From contig CAZYUA010000001.1 in assembly GCA_964650525.1 (NCBI GenBank), positions 186,001 to 250,000 on the forward strand: 64,000 bases of DNA, given 5' to 3'. Made by a program: the position numbers and the translations under genes. The DNA comes from UBA1413 sp964650525. Lineage in GTDB: Bacteria > Bacteroidota > Bacteroidia > Bacteroidales > Prolixibacteraceae. Shown one piece after another: positions 28,057-35,798 of the stretch (position 1 is its first letter; every line of letters starts with the position of its first letter). Below the pieces are notes generated by a model. That model searched no databases, was not told where the DNA came from, and saw only the letters and a list, made by a program, of their open reading frames with translations.

Positions 28057-29391
28057 ATGGACTATTCAAAAATAACCCGTGACCTGGTGGCCAAGGCACT
28101 GAAATCAGGGGCTGATAAGGCTGAAGTTTACCTGGAAGCGGGCAGGAACCTCTCCATCCAGGTACAGGATGGCGAAATCGAAACCATCGAGGAGGCTTCC
28201 ACAGCCGGCATTGGCTTACGCGTACTGGTGGGCGGGAAACTGGGATTCAGTCATTGCAACGACCTGTCAGACAAGGCTCTGGAGGATACCCTCCGGGCAT
28301 CTGTAGCCTTTGCCAAACTGACCACCCCCGATGAGAACAACCTTCTGCCGGAAGTGTCAGAACCGGCGCTGGTGGAGGGGTTATACGACCCCTCGATTGC
28401 AACGGTACCCATGGAGGAGAAAATCAGGATGGCCCTGGAACTCGAAAAAGCAGCCATGGGAAAACCCGGAATTTCCAAAAGCTCAGGTGCCGGATACGGT
28501 GAAGGGGAAGGTGAATTGTTTATTGCCAACTCCAACGGGTTGTCGGTACGTTATAAGAATTCAGCCTGTTCCCTGGGTATCAGCGTGGTGGCTGAAAAAG
28601 GAGAACAGAAAAACACGGGGGGGGAATATTGCTCCCGCCGCTATTTTTCTGATTTGTTACCCCTCGAAGAGATTGCTGAAGTGGCTTCCCGGAAAGCCCT
28701 CCAGCTTATCGATCCTGTGATGGTGCCCACCCAGCGGGCCAGTGTCATCTTCGATGCGGATGCGGCCTTTTCCCTGTTGGGGGGGATCATTGCAGCCATC
28801 AACGGGGAGAGGGTGCTGCAGGGTGCCAGCTTCCTGAAGGATTCCCTGGGGCAGACCTTTGCTTCTGAACTGCTGACCCTCATCGACGATGGAACAAGAG
28901 CCCGGGGACTCAGGAGTGCCCCCTTTGACGGAGAGGGAGTGCCGACGCAACGGCGATTCCTGGTCGAAAAAGGGGTGCTGAAAGGGTTTCTTTACAATAC
29001 GATTACAGCCCGGCGGGCGGGAGTGACCAGTACCGGTAATGCTTCCAGGGGAGGATTTACGGAGCTCCCCGGGATCGGGACCCACAACGTCTCTGTTGAG
29101 GCAGGCTCATTCTCCCCTGAGGAGATCATCCGGGATACCCGGCGGGGATTGCTGGTTCTCGAAGTGACAGGCTACGGCATCAACCCTGTGACCGGCAACT
29201 TCTCGGGAGGCGCCAGCGGCCTATGGATCGAAAACGGCCGGATTGTCCATCCTGTCAAAGGGGTGACCATCGCCGGATCCGCAACTCAGATACTGAATGG
29301 CATCGACAGGATGGGCAACAACCCCGACCTGAGCCGTTCTATGGCGGCTCCGACCTTCAGGGTTGCCGAAATGCAGATCGGAGGCAAATAA
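28057..29391 (+). CDS. tldE: TldE/PmbA-family protein
   Basis: 444 residues, the partner subunit of TldD in the heterodimeric TldD/TldE protease. It lacks the HExxxH motif, as expected for TldE. Family stretches include GIGLRVLVGGKLGFSHCND near the N-terminus, GAGYGEGEGELFIANSNG in the middle, and the C-terminal VTGYGINPVTGNFSGGASG. No signal peptide is present: it starts MDYSKITRDLVAKALKSG. This differs from the signal-bearing TldD upstream and raises the question of where the two proteins meet. The genes form one transcription unit by spacing. Confidence 0.93.
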   Translation: MDYSKITRDLVAKALKSGADKAEVYLEAGRNLSIQVQDGEIETIEEASTAGIGLRVLVGGKLGFSHCNDLSDKALEDTLRASVAFAKLTTPDENNLLPEVSEPALVEGLYDPSIATVPMEEKIRMALELEKAAMGKPGISKSSGAGYGEGEGELFIANSNGLSVRYKNSACSLGISVVAEKGEQKNTGGEYCSRRYFSDLLPLEEIAEVASRKALQLIDPVMVPTQRASVIFDADAAFSLLGGIIAAINGERVLQGASFLKDSLGQTFASELLTLIDDGTRARGLRSAPFDGEGVPTQRRFLVEKGVLKGFLYNTITARRAGVTSTGNASRGGFTELPGIGTHNVSVEAGSFSPEEIIRDTRRGLLVLEVTGYGINPVTGNFSGGASGLWIENGRIVHPVKGVTIAGSATQILNGIDRMGNNPDLSRSMAAPTFRVAEMQIGGK

Positions 29392-29508
29392 CCACCTTCA
29401 CCTTCCGGCCGAAGGAAAAATCCGGCCCCCGGGGCTCACCACTGTTCCCCTGGCCCAGCCTTGGGTTTGTGCAATTTGCTTTTATATAAAAACCTAAAAA
29501 CCAAAAGG

Positions 29509-30381
29509 ATGAAAACTAAAGTTTGGCTGATCGTGCTGGTTTTGATGACCCTTTTTTCCTGCGACTTCAGGAAATCAGTGCGCAAAGATTTCATCACAGG
29601 ATTGTCCACTGCGGGCGACGGGCTTTCCTGCGATAACGTGTATCTCACCGATGGGGTGGACAAAATCAACCGGACTACCTTCACCTACGGTGAAAAGTTT
29701 TACCTGAACTTTGAAAATGCAGAGGGGTTCGAAAAACAGGAAGGATACGCCTTTCCCGGCATGTCCATGAAAGTCGTGAACCAGGCGGGAGATACCCTCT
29801 TCAGGGTGGAAGACCTTTATGCCGGCCAGACAGGAGGGATCGGTCTGTCGCCCCTGCTGCTGAGAACCAGCCTGACCGTTGCCGACCCGATCCGGTCGAA
29901 TGGCAAATACACCCTGCTGGTGAACATTTGGGATAAAAAGGAAAAGGGAACCTTCAGGGCCCGGATGGATTTTGATGTGGTGCCGTCTCCCCATATCCGG
30001 GTGGAGCCCCAAAATGTAACCTGTAAGGAGGTGTACCTGTTCGATCCGGTACAGGGGTTAACCATCACCGGCAATACGGTGAAGTACAACCAGGACATAT
30101 ACCTGATTTTTGAGGGGTTGGAAGGGTTTACCGAAGAAGCAGGGGAGATCTCCGTTGAAATGGGAATGAAGATTACCGATGCTGAGGGTGCCCTGATACT
30201 GGAAGAAAAAGACCTGACCGGCGGACATGGTATGGAGGCTTCTTCGTTCCGCAAACAGATCACCCCGAATTTCATTCTGAAAGGATCAGGCCTTAAAAAC
30301 CCGGTGACCTGCGAGATAACTCTCCGCGACCGGAAGGGGGAGGGAATCCTTCGGGCCAGCGCTGACCTGAATGCCGAATAA
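29509..30381 (+). CDS. Putative lipoprotein with duplicated beta-domain
   Basis: 290 residues from ATG at 29509. The signal peptide ends in the lipobox LFSC with Cys18, so it is probably a lipoprotein of the cell envelope. The mature part is two related domains of about 135 residues: the first has SCDNVYLTDGVDKIN...YGEKFYLNFENAEGFEKQEG, the second has TCKEVYLFDPVQGLTI...YNQDIYLIFEGLEGFTEEAG. Both continue with a strand-rich M-x-V/I-x-D/N pattern. I do not recognise a named family. It precedes the transglutaminase-like gene by 271 bp on the same strand. Confidence 0.8.
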   Translation: MKTKVWLIVLVLMTLFSCDFRKSVRKDFITGLSTAGDGLSCDNVYLTDGVDKINRTTFTYGEKFYLNFENAEGFEKQEGYAFPGMSMKVVNQAGDTLFRVEDLYAGQTGGIGLSPLLLRTSLTVADPIRSNGKYTLLVNIWDKKEKGTFRARMDFDVVPSPHIRVEPQNVTCKEVYLFDPVQGLTITGNTVKYNQDIYLIFEGLEGFTEEAGEISVEMGMKITDAEGALILEEKDLTGGHGMEASSFRKQITPNFILKGSGLKNPVTCEITLRDRKGEGILRASADLNAE

Positions 30382-30576
30382 CCCACGCAGCTCCCTTTCC
30401 CGGTGGCTTAACCAGGCTTCCGGGTGGCGGAAAATCTCACCCGATCCGCCTGACAGGGGCTGCTGACTCCCCATTCTTTATGCAGCGCCGGTATCCACCA
30501 ATATATCAATTTATCAACATTAGCCGGCAAATGGGTACAATAATTTAATCCTAAACTGTTAAATTATCGTTTTTTT

Positions 30577-30610
30577 TTGATTCATAACTTCTTAACCTTA
30601 CCTATATTTG
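30577..30610 (+). promoter_or_regulatory. Bacteroidota-type promoter before the transglutaminase-like gene
   Basis: TTG at 30577-30579, a 23-nt spacer and TATATTTG at 30603-30610 fit the phylum consensus. The start codon at 30653 follows after a leader of roughly 40 nt. Confidence 0.65.
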
Positions 30611-30652
30611 CAGGAGAAGTCCTGATTTTATAAACCTGCTAAATTGATCAGA

Positions 30653-32341
30653 ATGAAAAAGTATTGGCTGCCGCTGGTACTTTCCTCACTGGGGGTCATC
30701 TTTCTGCTGCTTCATTTCCTGTTAGGCGGAGGCGGCACCGGTGATCTGGAGGTGGAAATCCAGCCGACAAGTTACATTATGCCTGCGGCATATAAGGTAT
30801 ATGCCAACGAAGAGGCCCTGGAGGGCCGTTTTTACCTGTGTAAGTTGGTATTAACCAACGAGGGTAAGGGAGAACTGCAAAACCTGAAGGTGACCTACGA
30901 AGTTCCCGGTTACATCGACCAGACGGATGTGGACAAGGTGAAATGCCTGGTTCCGGGTCAGAGTGCCGTCCTGACCGTTTATCCCCGGTTTGATGCCTCG
31001 ATTGTTGAGAAGACGAGCACTTCGAAGGAGAAGGGAATCATCAGGGTCGAGTACGATACCGGGAAGGGGAGCGACACGTTCGACAAGACCTTCGGGTTTG
31101 AGATGCGGGGCCGCAACGACATTGTGTACAGTTCTATGCCGGCCCAGGAGATTGTCAGCTATCCCGACATGTTTGAGAACCTGGCGCTGGTGCCCTGTTT
31201 TATCACGCCCGAAGATCCGGTTATCAAATACTATACCCAGCAGATTCAGCAAAGGATTCTAAAGGGGGAAGCTGCTTCGGTGGTGAATTCTGCTGAGGAG
31301 GCGCTTCGTTTCCTTCTGGCTGTCTATGAGGCTACCCGAAAGGCAGGTATGGTATACAGCGGCACTAAGGGTATTCCGCTGAATGTGGGGGATGTGAGTT
31401 CCCTGATCCAGCATATCCGTTTGCCCCGGGAGGTAGTAACGGGCAATACGGGGCTTTGCATTGAGTTGTCGACGTTGTACGCCAGCATACTGTCGTGTGC
31501 CGGTCTCAGCCCGATGATTTTTTTCATTCCCGGGCATGCCTACCCGGGCATTAAGGTAAACGATTCTTTTTATGCCATCGAAGCTACCGGAATCGGGGGA
31601 GAAGGCCTCGGGGGCGTTATGGATGCTGAAACAGCCTTTAAAAAGGGAATGGAAGAGCTGAAGGAGTTCATGGAACGCCTGCAGCAGGGCGATTCCCGGT
31701 ATATGTACCTCGATGTGCATGAGATGTATGCAGGCGGGGTTAACCCGATGGAATTGAAGGATGATGCTTTCCTGCGGCAGAAGGTGGACCAGATGGTTGC
31801 CTCGTGGGAGGGCGGGGGTGCCAAAAAATTCAGTCCAAACGTCAACCGGGCCTCGAATTTTGCCGGTAATCAGCAGGCCAATCCGAACCAGGGAGGCGGA
31901 GGCAACTACGATGCCCGGGAGGCCAGCGATCTGATCGCTTACGGGGGGCCTGTGAGCTTCAGGTATCCTTCTTTCTTTATGCGGATGGACAATCCCGCCC
32001 CGGGATTTCCCGCACTTGTCAGCCAGATTGAGGCCTCCGACGGAAGCTCCAGCATCAGTGTCTACCGCATTACCGGGACCAACAACCCCGATATGGCCAT
32101 GAATTACCTCGCACAGGCCTATTACAGCTCAGGGGTTAATGTCCAATACCAGAATAACGGGTCCTCCGGGAACTATATGCGTTATACCGGGCAAACTTCT
32201 GCTTCCGGGAATCTCTTCCGGTGGGTGGGGTACTTCAAACCCTCCGGCGGAAATGTGGTAGGCGTTACCATCGGCGCCCCTGCTGCTTATTACTCCCAGG
32301 TCCAGGGCACGATCAACCAGATTGTTTCTTCCATCCGTTAA
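30653..32341 (+). CDS. Membrane-anchored transglutaminase-like protein
   Basis: 562 residues from ATG at 30653. An N-terminal helix (YWLPLVLSSLGVIFLLLHFLL) anchors a large extracytoplasmic part. A cysteine-protease-like triad of the transglutaminase-core type is visible: Cys269 in NTGLCIELS, His295 in GHAYPGI and Glu310 in YAIEATGIGG. Upstream is a beta-rich domain (FYLCKLVLTNEGKGELQNL); downstream comes a Gly/Asn-rich linker (near GNQQANPNQGGGG) and a second soluble domain with SFRYPSFFMRMDNPAPG. Substrate unknown; peptide crosslinking or proteolysis in the envelope is a guess. The next gene starts 10 bp after its stop, so the two are co-translated. Confidence 0.82.
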   Translation: MKKYWLPLVLSSLGVIFLLLHFLLGGGGTGDLEVEIQPTSYIMPAAYKVYANEEALEGRFYLCKLVLTNEGKGELQNLKVTYEVPGYIDQTDVDKVKCLVPGQSAVLTVYPRFDASIVEKTSTSKEKGIIRVEYDTGKGSDTFDKTFGFEMRGRNDIVYSSMPAQEIVSYPDMFENLALVPCFITPEDPVIKYYTQQIQQRILKGEAASVVNSAEEALRFLLAVYEATRKAGMVYSGTKGIPLNVGDVSSLIQHIRLPREVVTGNTGLCIELSTLYASILSCAGLSPMIFFIPGHAYPGIKVNDSFYAIEATGIGGEGLGGVMDAETAFKKGMEELKEFMERLQQGDSRYMYLDVHEMYAGGVNPMELKDDAFLRQKVDQMVASWEGGGAKKFSPNVNRASNFAGNQQANPNQGGGGNYDAREASDLIAYGGPVSFRYPSFFMRMDNPAPGFPALVSQIEASDGSSSISVYRITGTNNPDMAMNYLAQAYYSSGVNVQYQNNGSSGNYMRYTGQTSASGNLFRWVGYFKPSGGNVVGVTIGAPAAYYSQVQGTINQIVSSIR

Positions 32342-32351
32342 TCTTGCAGCC

Positions 32352-32990
32352 ATGAGAAAATACGCATCCACCATCCTGTGCTTCTTTATCCTGACTGCCG
32401 TCTGGGGCCAGGGCAACGAAAGCCTGAAGCAAAATATGCATTTCCGGATCGATTCCCTCGGCAATGCGGACATCTCGGTCAGTGCGAAACTGACAGCCGC
32501 CCAATGGCAGCAGTGGGAAAGTACCTACGGCGGGAAAAATATATCCCTGTTCAAACGGGACCTCACCCGCTCCATGAACCAGTTTTTACTCTCCGAATTC
32601 GACTACAAGGCCGACGAAATGGAGCGGACCTTCAATGTATCCTTCAAAGCAAAAGGCGTTGCCAGATATCTGGGAAATAACGAATGGCTCGCGGAAATGG
32701 GTATGAAAAATCCTGATTTTTCAAAACTGGATGATAATTCCTACCTGGTTACGACCTCTTATTCCGAAGGGGGCATGCTTATTCAGCAAAACAGCACCAT
32801 CAAATTTCCAAAAAAGGCGGTAAATATCAAGGAGGATAAAGACGAATTCGGCATGGCTACTTTCACCTATGAGTTGAAACCCGTACAGGGTCAATCCCCG
32901 TTTTTCCTCATTCTTGGGTTGCTGTTCCTGGTGCTGGGAGGTGCCTATGCCCTCTATTTGAAGCTGAAACCTACCCCGGTAACAGCCTGA
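32352..32990 (+). CDS. Exported protein with C-terminal membrane helix
   Basis: 212 residues from ATG at 32352: signal peptide (MRKYASTILCFFILTAVWGQ), a soluble domain (TAAQWQQWESTYGGKN...FKRDLTRSMNQFLLSEFDY), and a C-terminal membrane helix (FFLILGLLFLVLGGAYALYL) with a short Lys-bearing cytosolic tail. The topology is therefore periplasmic with a tail anchor. No family recognised. It is tightly coupled (10-bp gap) to the transglutaminase-like gene, so the two products probably act together at the inner membrane. A long hairpin follows directly after the stop. Confidence 0.8.
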   Translation: MRKYASTILCFFILTAVWGQGNESLKQNMHFRIDSLGNADISVSAKLTAAQWQQWESTYGGKNISLFKRDLTRSMNQFLLSEFDYKADEMERTFNVSFKAKGVARYLGNNEWLAEMGMKNPDFSKLDDNSYLVTTSYSEGGMLIQQNSTIKFPKKAVNIKEDKDEFGMATFTYELKPVQGQSPFFLILGLLFLVLGGAYALYLKLKPTPVTA

Positions 32991-32992
32991 TG

Positions 32993-33034
32993 CTGCCCTG
33001 GTACATAAGGTGCTTTCTTATTATGTAAGGGCAG
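32993..33034. terminator. Long hairpin after the envelope gene pair
   Basis: CTGCCCT-gg-TACATAA (32993-33008) pairs with TTATGTA-AGGGCAG (33021-33034): 14 bp of stem with a two-base bulge. It begins 3 bp after the stop at 32990. There is no strong U-tract, so it may be a Rho-independent-like stop of low efficiency, an mRNA 3' stabiliser or both. Confidence 0.5.
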
Positions 33035-33158
33035 GTAGCCCTATCCGTGATTCCTGGCAGGGAATCATGGCTTTCTGTTGCAACGCGCTGTTTGTGTGGC
33101 GTTTCGTTTCCCCTTATGATGCCGGGACGACCTTAGCTGCTGCTTGTTCCCGGTAGGT

Positions 33159-35660
33159 TTATCGTTTGATAAGGGTCAGGATACCCTGTTGGGTGCCTGT
33201 TTCCAGTTCACAGATATACATACCGGCAGGCAGCCTTTCCCCGGAAAACAGGAAAGAGTGGTTTCCTGCCAACCTGACCCCTTCCGGTTTCTCAAAGAGC
33301 AGCTTTTTGTTCATATCAAAAATACGGAAAGTGACATGGCCTGCACTCTTCATGGTATAATCAATCCGGGTCTGACGGTTGAAGGGGTTCGGGTAGTTTT
33401 GCAAAAGGAGGCTGTTCTTCATTGGCTTGGTTTCCATTCCGGTAGCCTTATGCGTCCATGGTTCTGACCAGCCGCTCCACCGGAGGTTGTTATCCCGGTG
33501 CCGGATACGGATGCTGAAAGATCCTGAAGGCAGCAACCGGTCAGGGATGGAAATTTCTTCCATCCGTATCTCTTTGTTCAGGTCCAGAGGCTGCGAACCG
33601 GGGCCGGTTCCATAAATGTTGACGCGGTGGATGAAGGTATCCAGGACAACCCGGGCAAACTGTTCATCGACAGCAATCTGCAACCGAAGGGTCATTAAGG
33701 AGTCGGAACCATGGAACCTGGAAGTGAAAATCCGGATGAACCCGTCGCCGGCATTTGCGGATTCAATGGCCGGTGTGGCCGGAGGGGGTTGGTTCCTGCG
33801 AAAATAATAGGTGTCGGCTTTTTCTCCGGCCAGGGGTTTGGCGAGGGTGCCCAGGCTGTATACGGAAGTGAAGCACGATGCTTCGGCGATGTCAATTTCC
33901 AGGATTTGAAATATATAGTTGCTGATGCAGGTGGTTATTTCATCCAGGTCGGTATTGGCGCCCGGTGCCCAGGGATCCAGGTTGCCGCCGCTGCCTCCCC
34001 CGCAGACTATCCGGAAATCGCCCTCCTGCCGGTCTGAGAGAAGGGCTCCCCTTTCATAGCCATGGGTGTGGCCGTAATGGAGCTGGCGAACCTTGCCGCA
34101 TTTCCTTATTACCGGAAGAAGCACCTCCCGGACATACGCCGAGCCGGCATCACTGGTATTTACATAATTCCAGAGCTCAGAAAACGGGGGATGATGAAAG
34201 AAGAGAAACACAAAATCGATGGTGCTGTCTTTTTCTGCCTCCTCCAGTTTTATCTTGAGCCAATTGGCCTGGGTGGTGCCGTACTGGTCGCTGATGTTGG
34301 TGTTGAGCCCCAGAATCAGGGAGTTTCCGGCGCGGAACTGAAGGATCTTTTCGTTCAGTCCGGGGACTCCCGGGTAGGCCGATATTTCATCGGCTTTCAG
34401 ATATTGATAGAAGAAAGGGCTTTCCGCTTCGTGATTCCCGGCCACCAACAGGGTCGGAATGCGGGCTGTCAGTGATGACAGGGGCTGGAAAAACAACTTG
34501 TCGTACTGCCAGGCCGAATTTCCGTCCATCACAATATCACCTGAATGAAGAATGGCCGTGATGTGGTTTTCAAGATCCTTTCCGTACAAACCCGAAATAG
34601 TGGAGACAGCTTGCCGGGCCACTTTTCCCGTCATCACCGTGTCGGGTGTGTGGGTATCGCTCAGCAGCAGAAAACGGATCTTTCCGGAGAACGTCTCCCC
34701 GGGTACCGTTCTGAAACCATATACGGGTGGTTCCTCATTTCCTCCGGCGATTTGGTAATAATAGTGTGTGTCCGGGTTCAAGGCGGTGAGTTTTACGGTA
34801 TGCCAGTACAGGGAGCCGGTTTGTTCTGCAGTGCCGGAAGCCGCAAAGGGCAGGGTGCCGGGTTCTGTGCCATAGTTCACCGTAGGCAACGCACCCGTTG
34901 TGTCGTGCCAGCAGATGGTCATAGAGCTGGATCCGGGACTCTGGAGGAAAGGAAGCCTGACCTTTACCATGTTGCTATGAGGGTATCCTCCTGCCGCGGA
35001 TGCCTCTTCAGCCGAGAGTGCCTGACCCCAGATAGCCAGCTCCGCGCATTCCAGTATTCCGTCTTCCCCGTTGTCGTCGGCAAAGACCAGCAGCCGGGGC
35101 CCCAGGGAGAACCGCCCGTTCAGGGGCTGAACACTCCCATTGAGCAACAGTTTCCCATCCAGATACGTGGTAAAATGAGTCCCGTTTTTAACGGAGATGA
35201 TCAGCCGGTACCATTCGCCAGGCGTGATGGTGATTCCGCTGTACCCTACTGCCGCCACACCAAGGTCTCCGCCTGGATTGATAAAGAAATCCCCGTCTCC
35301 CGTATTGTCAGGGGATGTTTGGAAAAAACAGCGCCAGGCTCCGTTTTCCGGAATCCGGAAGTCAAACTGCAGGGAATATTCGTTAATCCGGTTTGCGCCT
35401 TCCGGAAGCGGAATTCCGTGTGTCAGGGAATAGTAGCTGCCGGGCCCTGTTTGGACGGCCCCGTTGTGTTCTGAAGGTCCCGGCACGGCTTGCTGGCTGC
35501 CATTGAGTACCAAGGGCACTCCGCAACCCGGTTCTGCCCGGGTCAGGTCACCGGGATTGTCGAACTTCCAGCAACCGGCAGGAACAGGCAACCCCGACCG
35601 GGCCATCAGGAAGCCCGGCCACAAAACCAGAAAAAAGGTTATAAACCTGCAGAATCTCAT
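33159..35660 (-). CDS. T9SS-secreted metallophosphoesterase with LamG-type domain
   Basis: 833 residues with a signal peptide (MRFCRFITFFLVLWPGFLMA). Order: LamG/concanavalin-type jellyroll (about 28-225; CWKFDNPGDLTRAEPG), a purple-acid-phosphatase-like N-terminal beta domain (SSMTICWHDT), then a metallophosphoesterase domain (about 335-600). Metal ligands visible: LLSDTHTPD, HSGDIVMDG, VAGNHEAES, FFHHPPF and HYGHTHGYERG. The C-terminus is a type A T9SS sorting domain (NYPNPFNRQTRIDY ... LPAGMYICELE). It probably hydrolyses phosphoesters outside the cell; the substrate is unknown. The adjacent minus-strand LamG protein shares the same repeat type. Confidence 0.9.
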   Translation of the reverse strand: MRFCRFITFFLVLWPGFLMARSGLPVPAGCWKFDNPGDLTRAEPGCGVPLVLNGSQQAVPGPSEHNGAVQTGPGSYYSLTHGIPLPEGANRINEYSLQFDFRIPENGAWRCFFQTSPDNTGDGDFFINPGGDLGVAAVGYSGITITPGEWYRLIISVKNGTHFTTYLDGKLLLNGSVQPLNGRFSLGPRLLVFADDNGEDGILECAELAIWGQALSAEEASAAGGYPHSNMVKVRLPFLQSPGSSSMTICWHDTTGALPTVNYGTEPGTLPFAASGTAEQTGSLYWHTVKLTALNPDTHYYYQIAGGNEEPPVYGFRTVPGETFSGKIRFLLLSDTHTPDTVMTGKVARQAVSTISGLYGKDLENHITAILHSGDIVMDGNSAWQYDKLFFQPLSSLTARIPTLLVAGNHEAESPFFYQYLKADEISAYPGVPGLNEKILQFRAGNSLILGLNTNISDQYGTTQANWLKIKLEEAEKDSTIDFVFLFFHHPPFSELWNYVNTSDAGSAYVREVLLPVIRKCGKVRQLHYGHTHGYERGALLSDRQEGDFRIVCGGGSGGNLDPWAPGANTDLDEITTCISNYIFQILEIDIAEASCFTSVYSLGTLAKPLAGEKADTYYFRRNQPPPATPAIESANAGDGFIRIFTSRFHGSDSLMTLRLQIAVDEQFARVVLDTFIHRVNIYGTGPGSQPLDLNKEIRMEEISIPDRLLPSGSFSIRIRHRDNNLRWSGWSEPWTHKATGMETKPMKNSLLLQNYPNPFNRQTRIDYTMKSAGHVTFRIFDMNKKLLFEKPEGVRLAGNHSFLFSGERLPAGMYICELETGTQQGILTLIKR

Positions 35661-35744
35661 ACAATGCTGGTATGTAAAAATGAGGTGATGTGGTGGACCT
35701 GCTGCGGGGGCTGGGGTCCTGAAATGCTGGTACAGCAGAGATTG

Positions 35745-35784
35745 AAAAACCGGGGATAACCTTCGAAATGAGGTCTCCCCGGTT
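35745..35784 (-). terminator. Terminator of the triple-LamG gene
   Basis: Read on the minus strand, AACCGGGGA (35784-35776) pairs with TCCCCGGTT (35756-35748), followed by a T run. It lies between the triple-LamG gene and the phosphoesterase gene. Confidence 0.8.
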
Positions 35785-35798
35785 CTTCTCCTGCTTAT

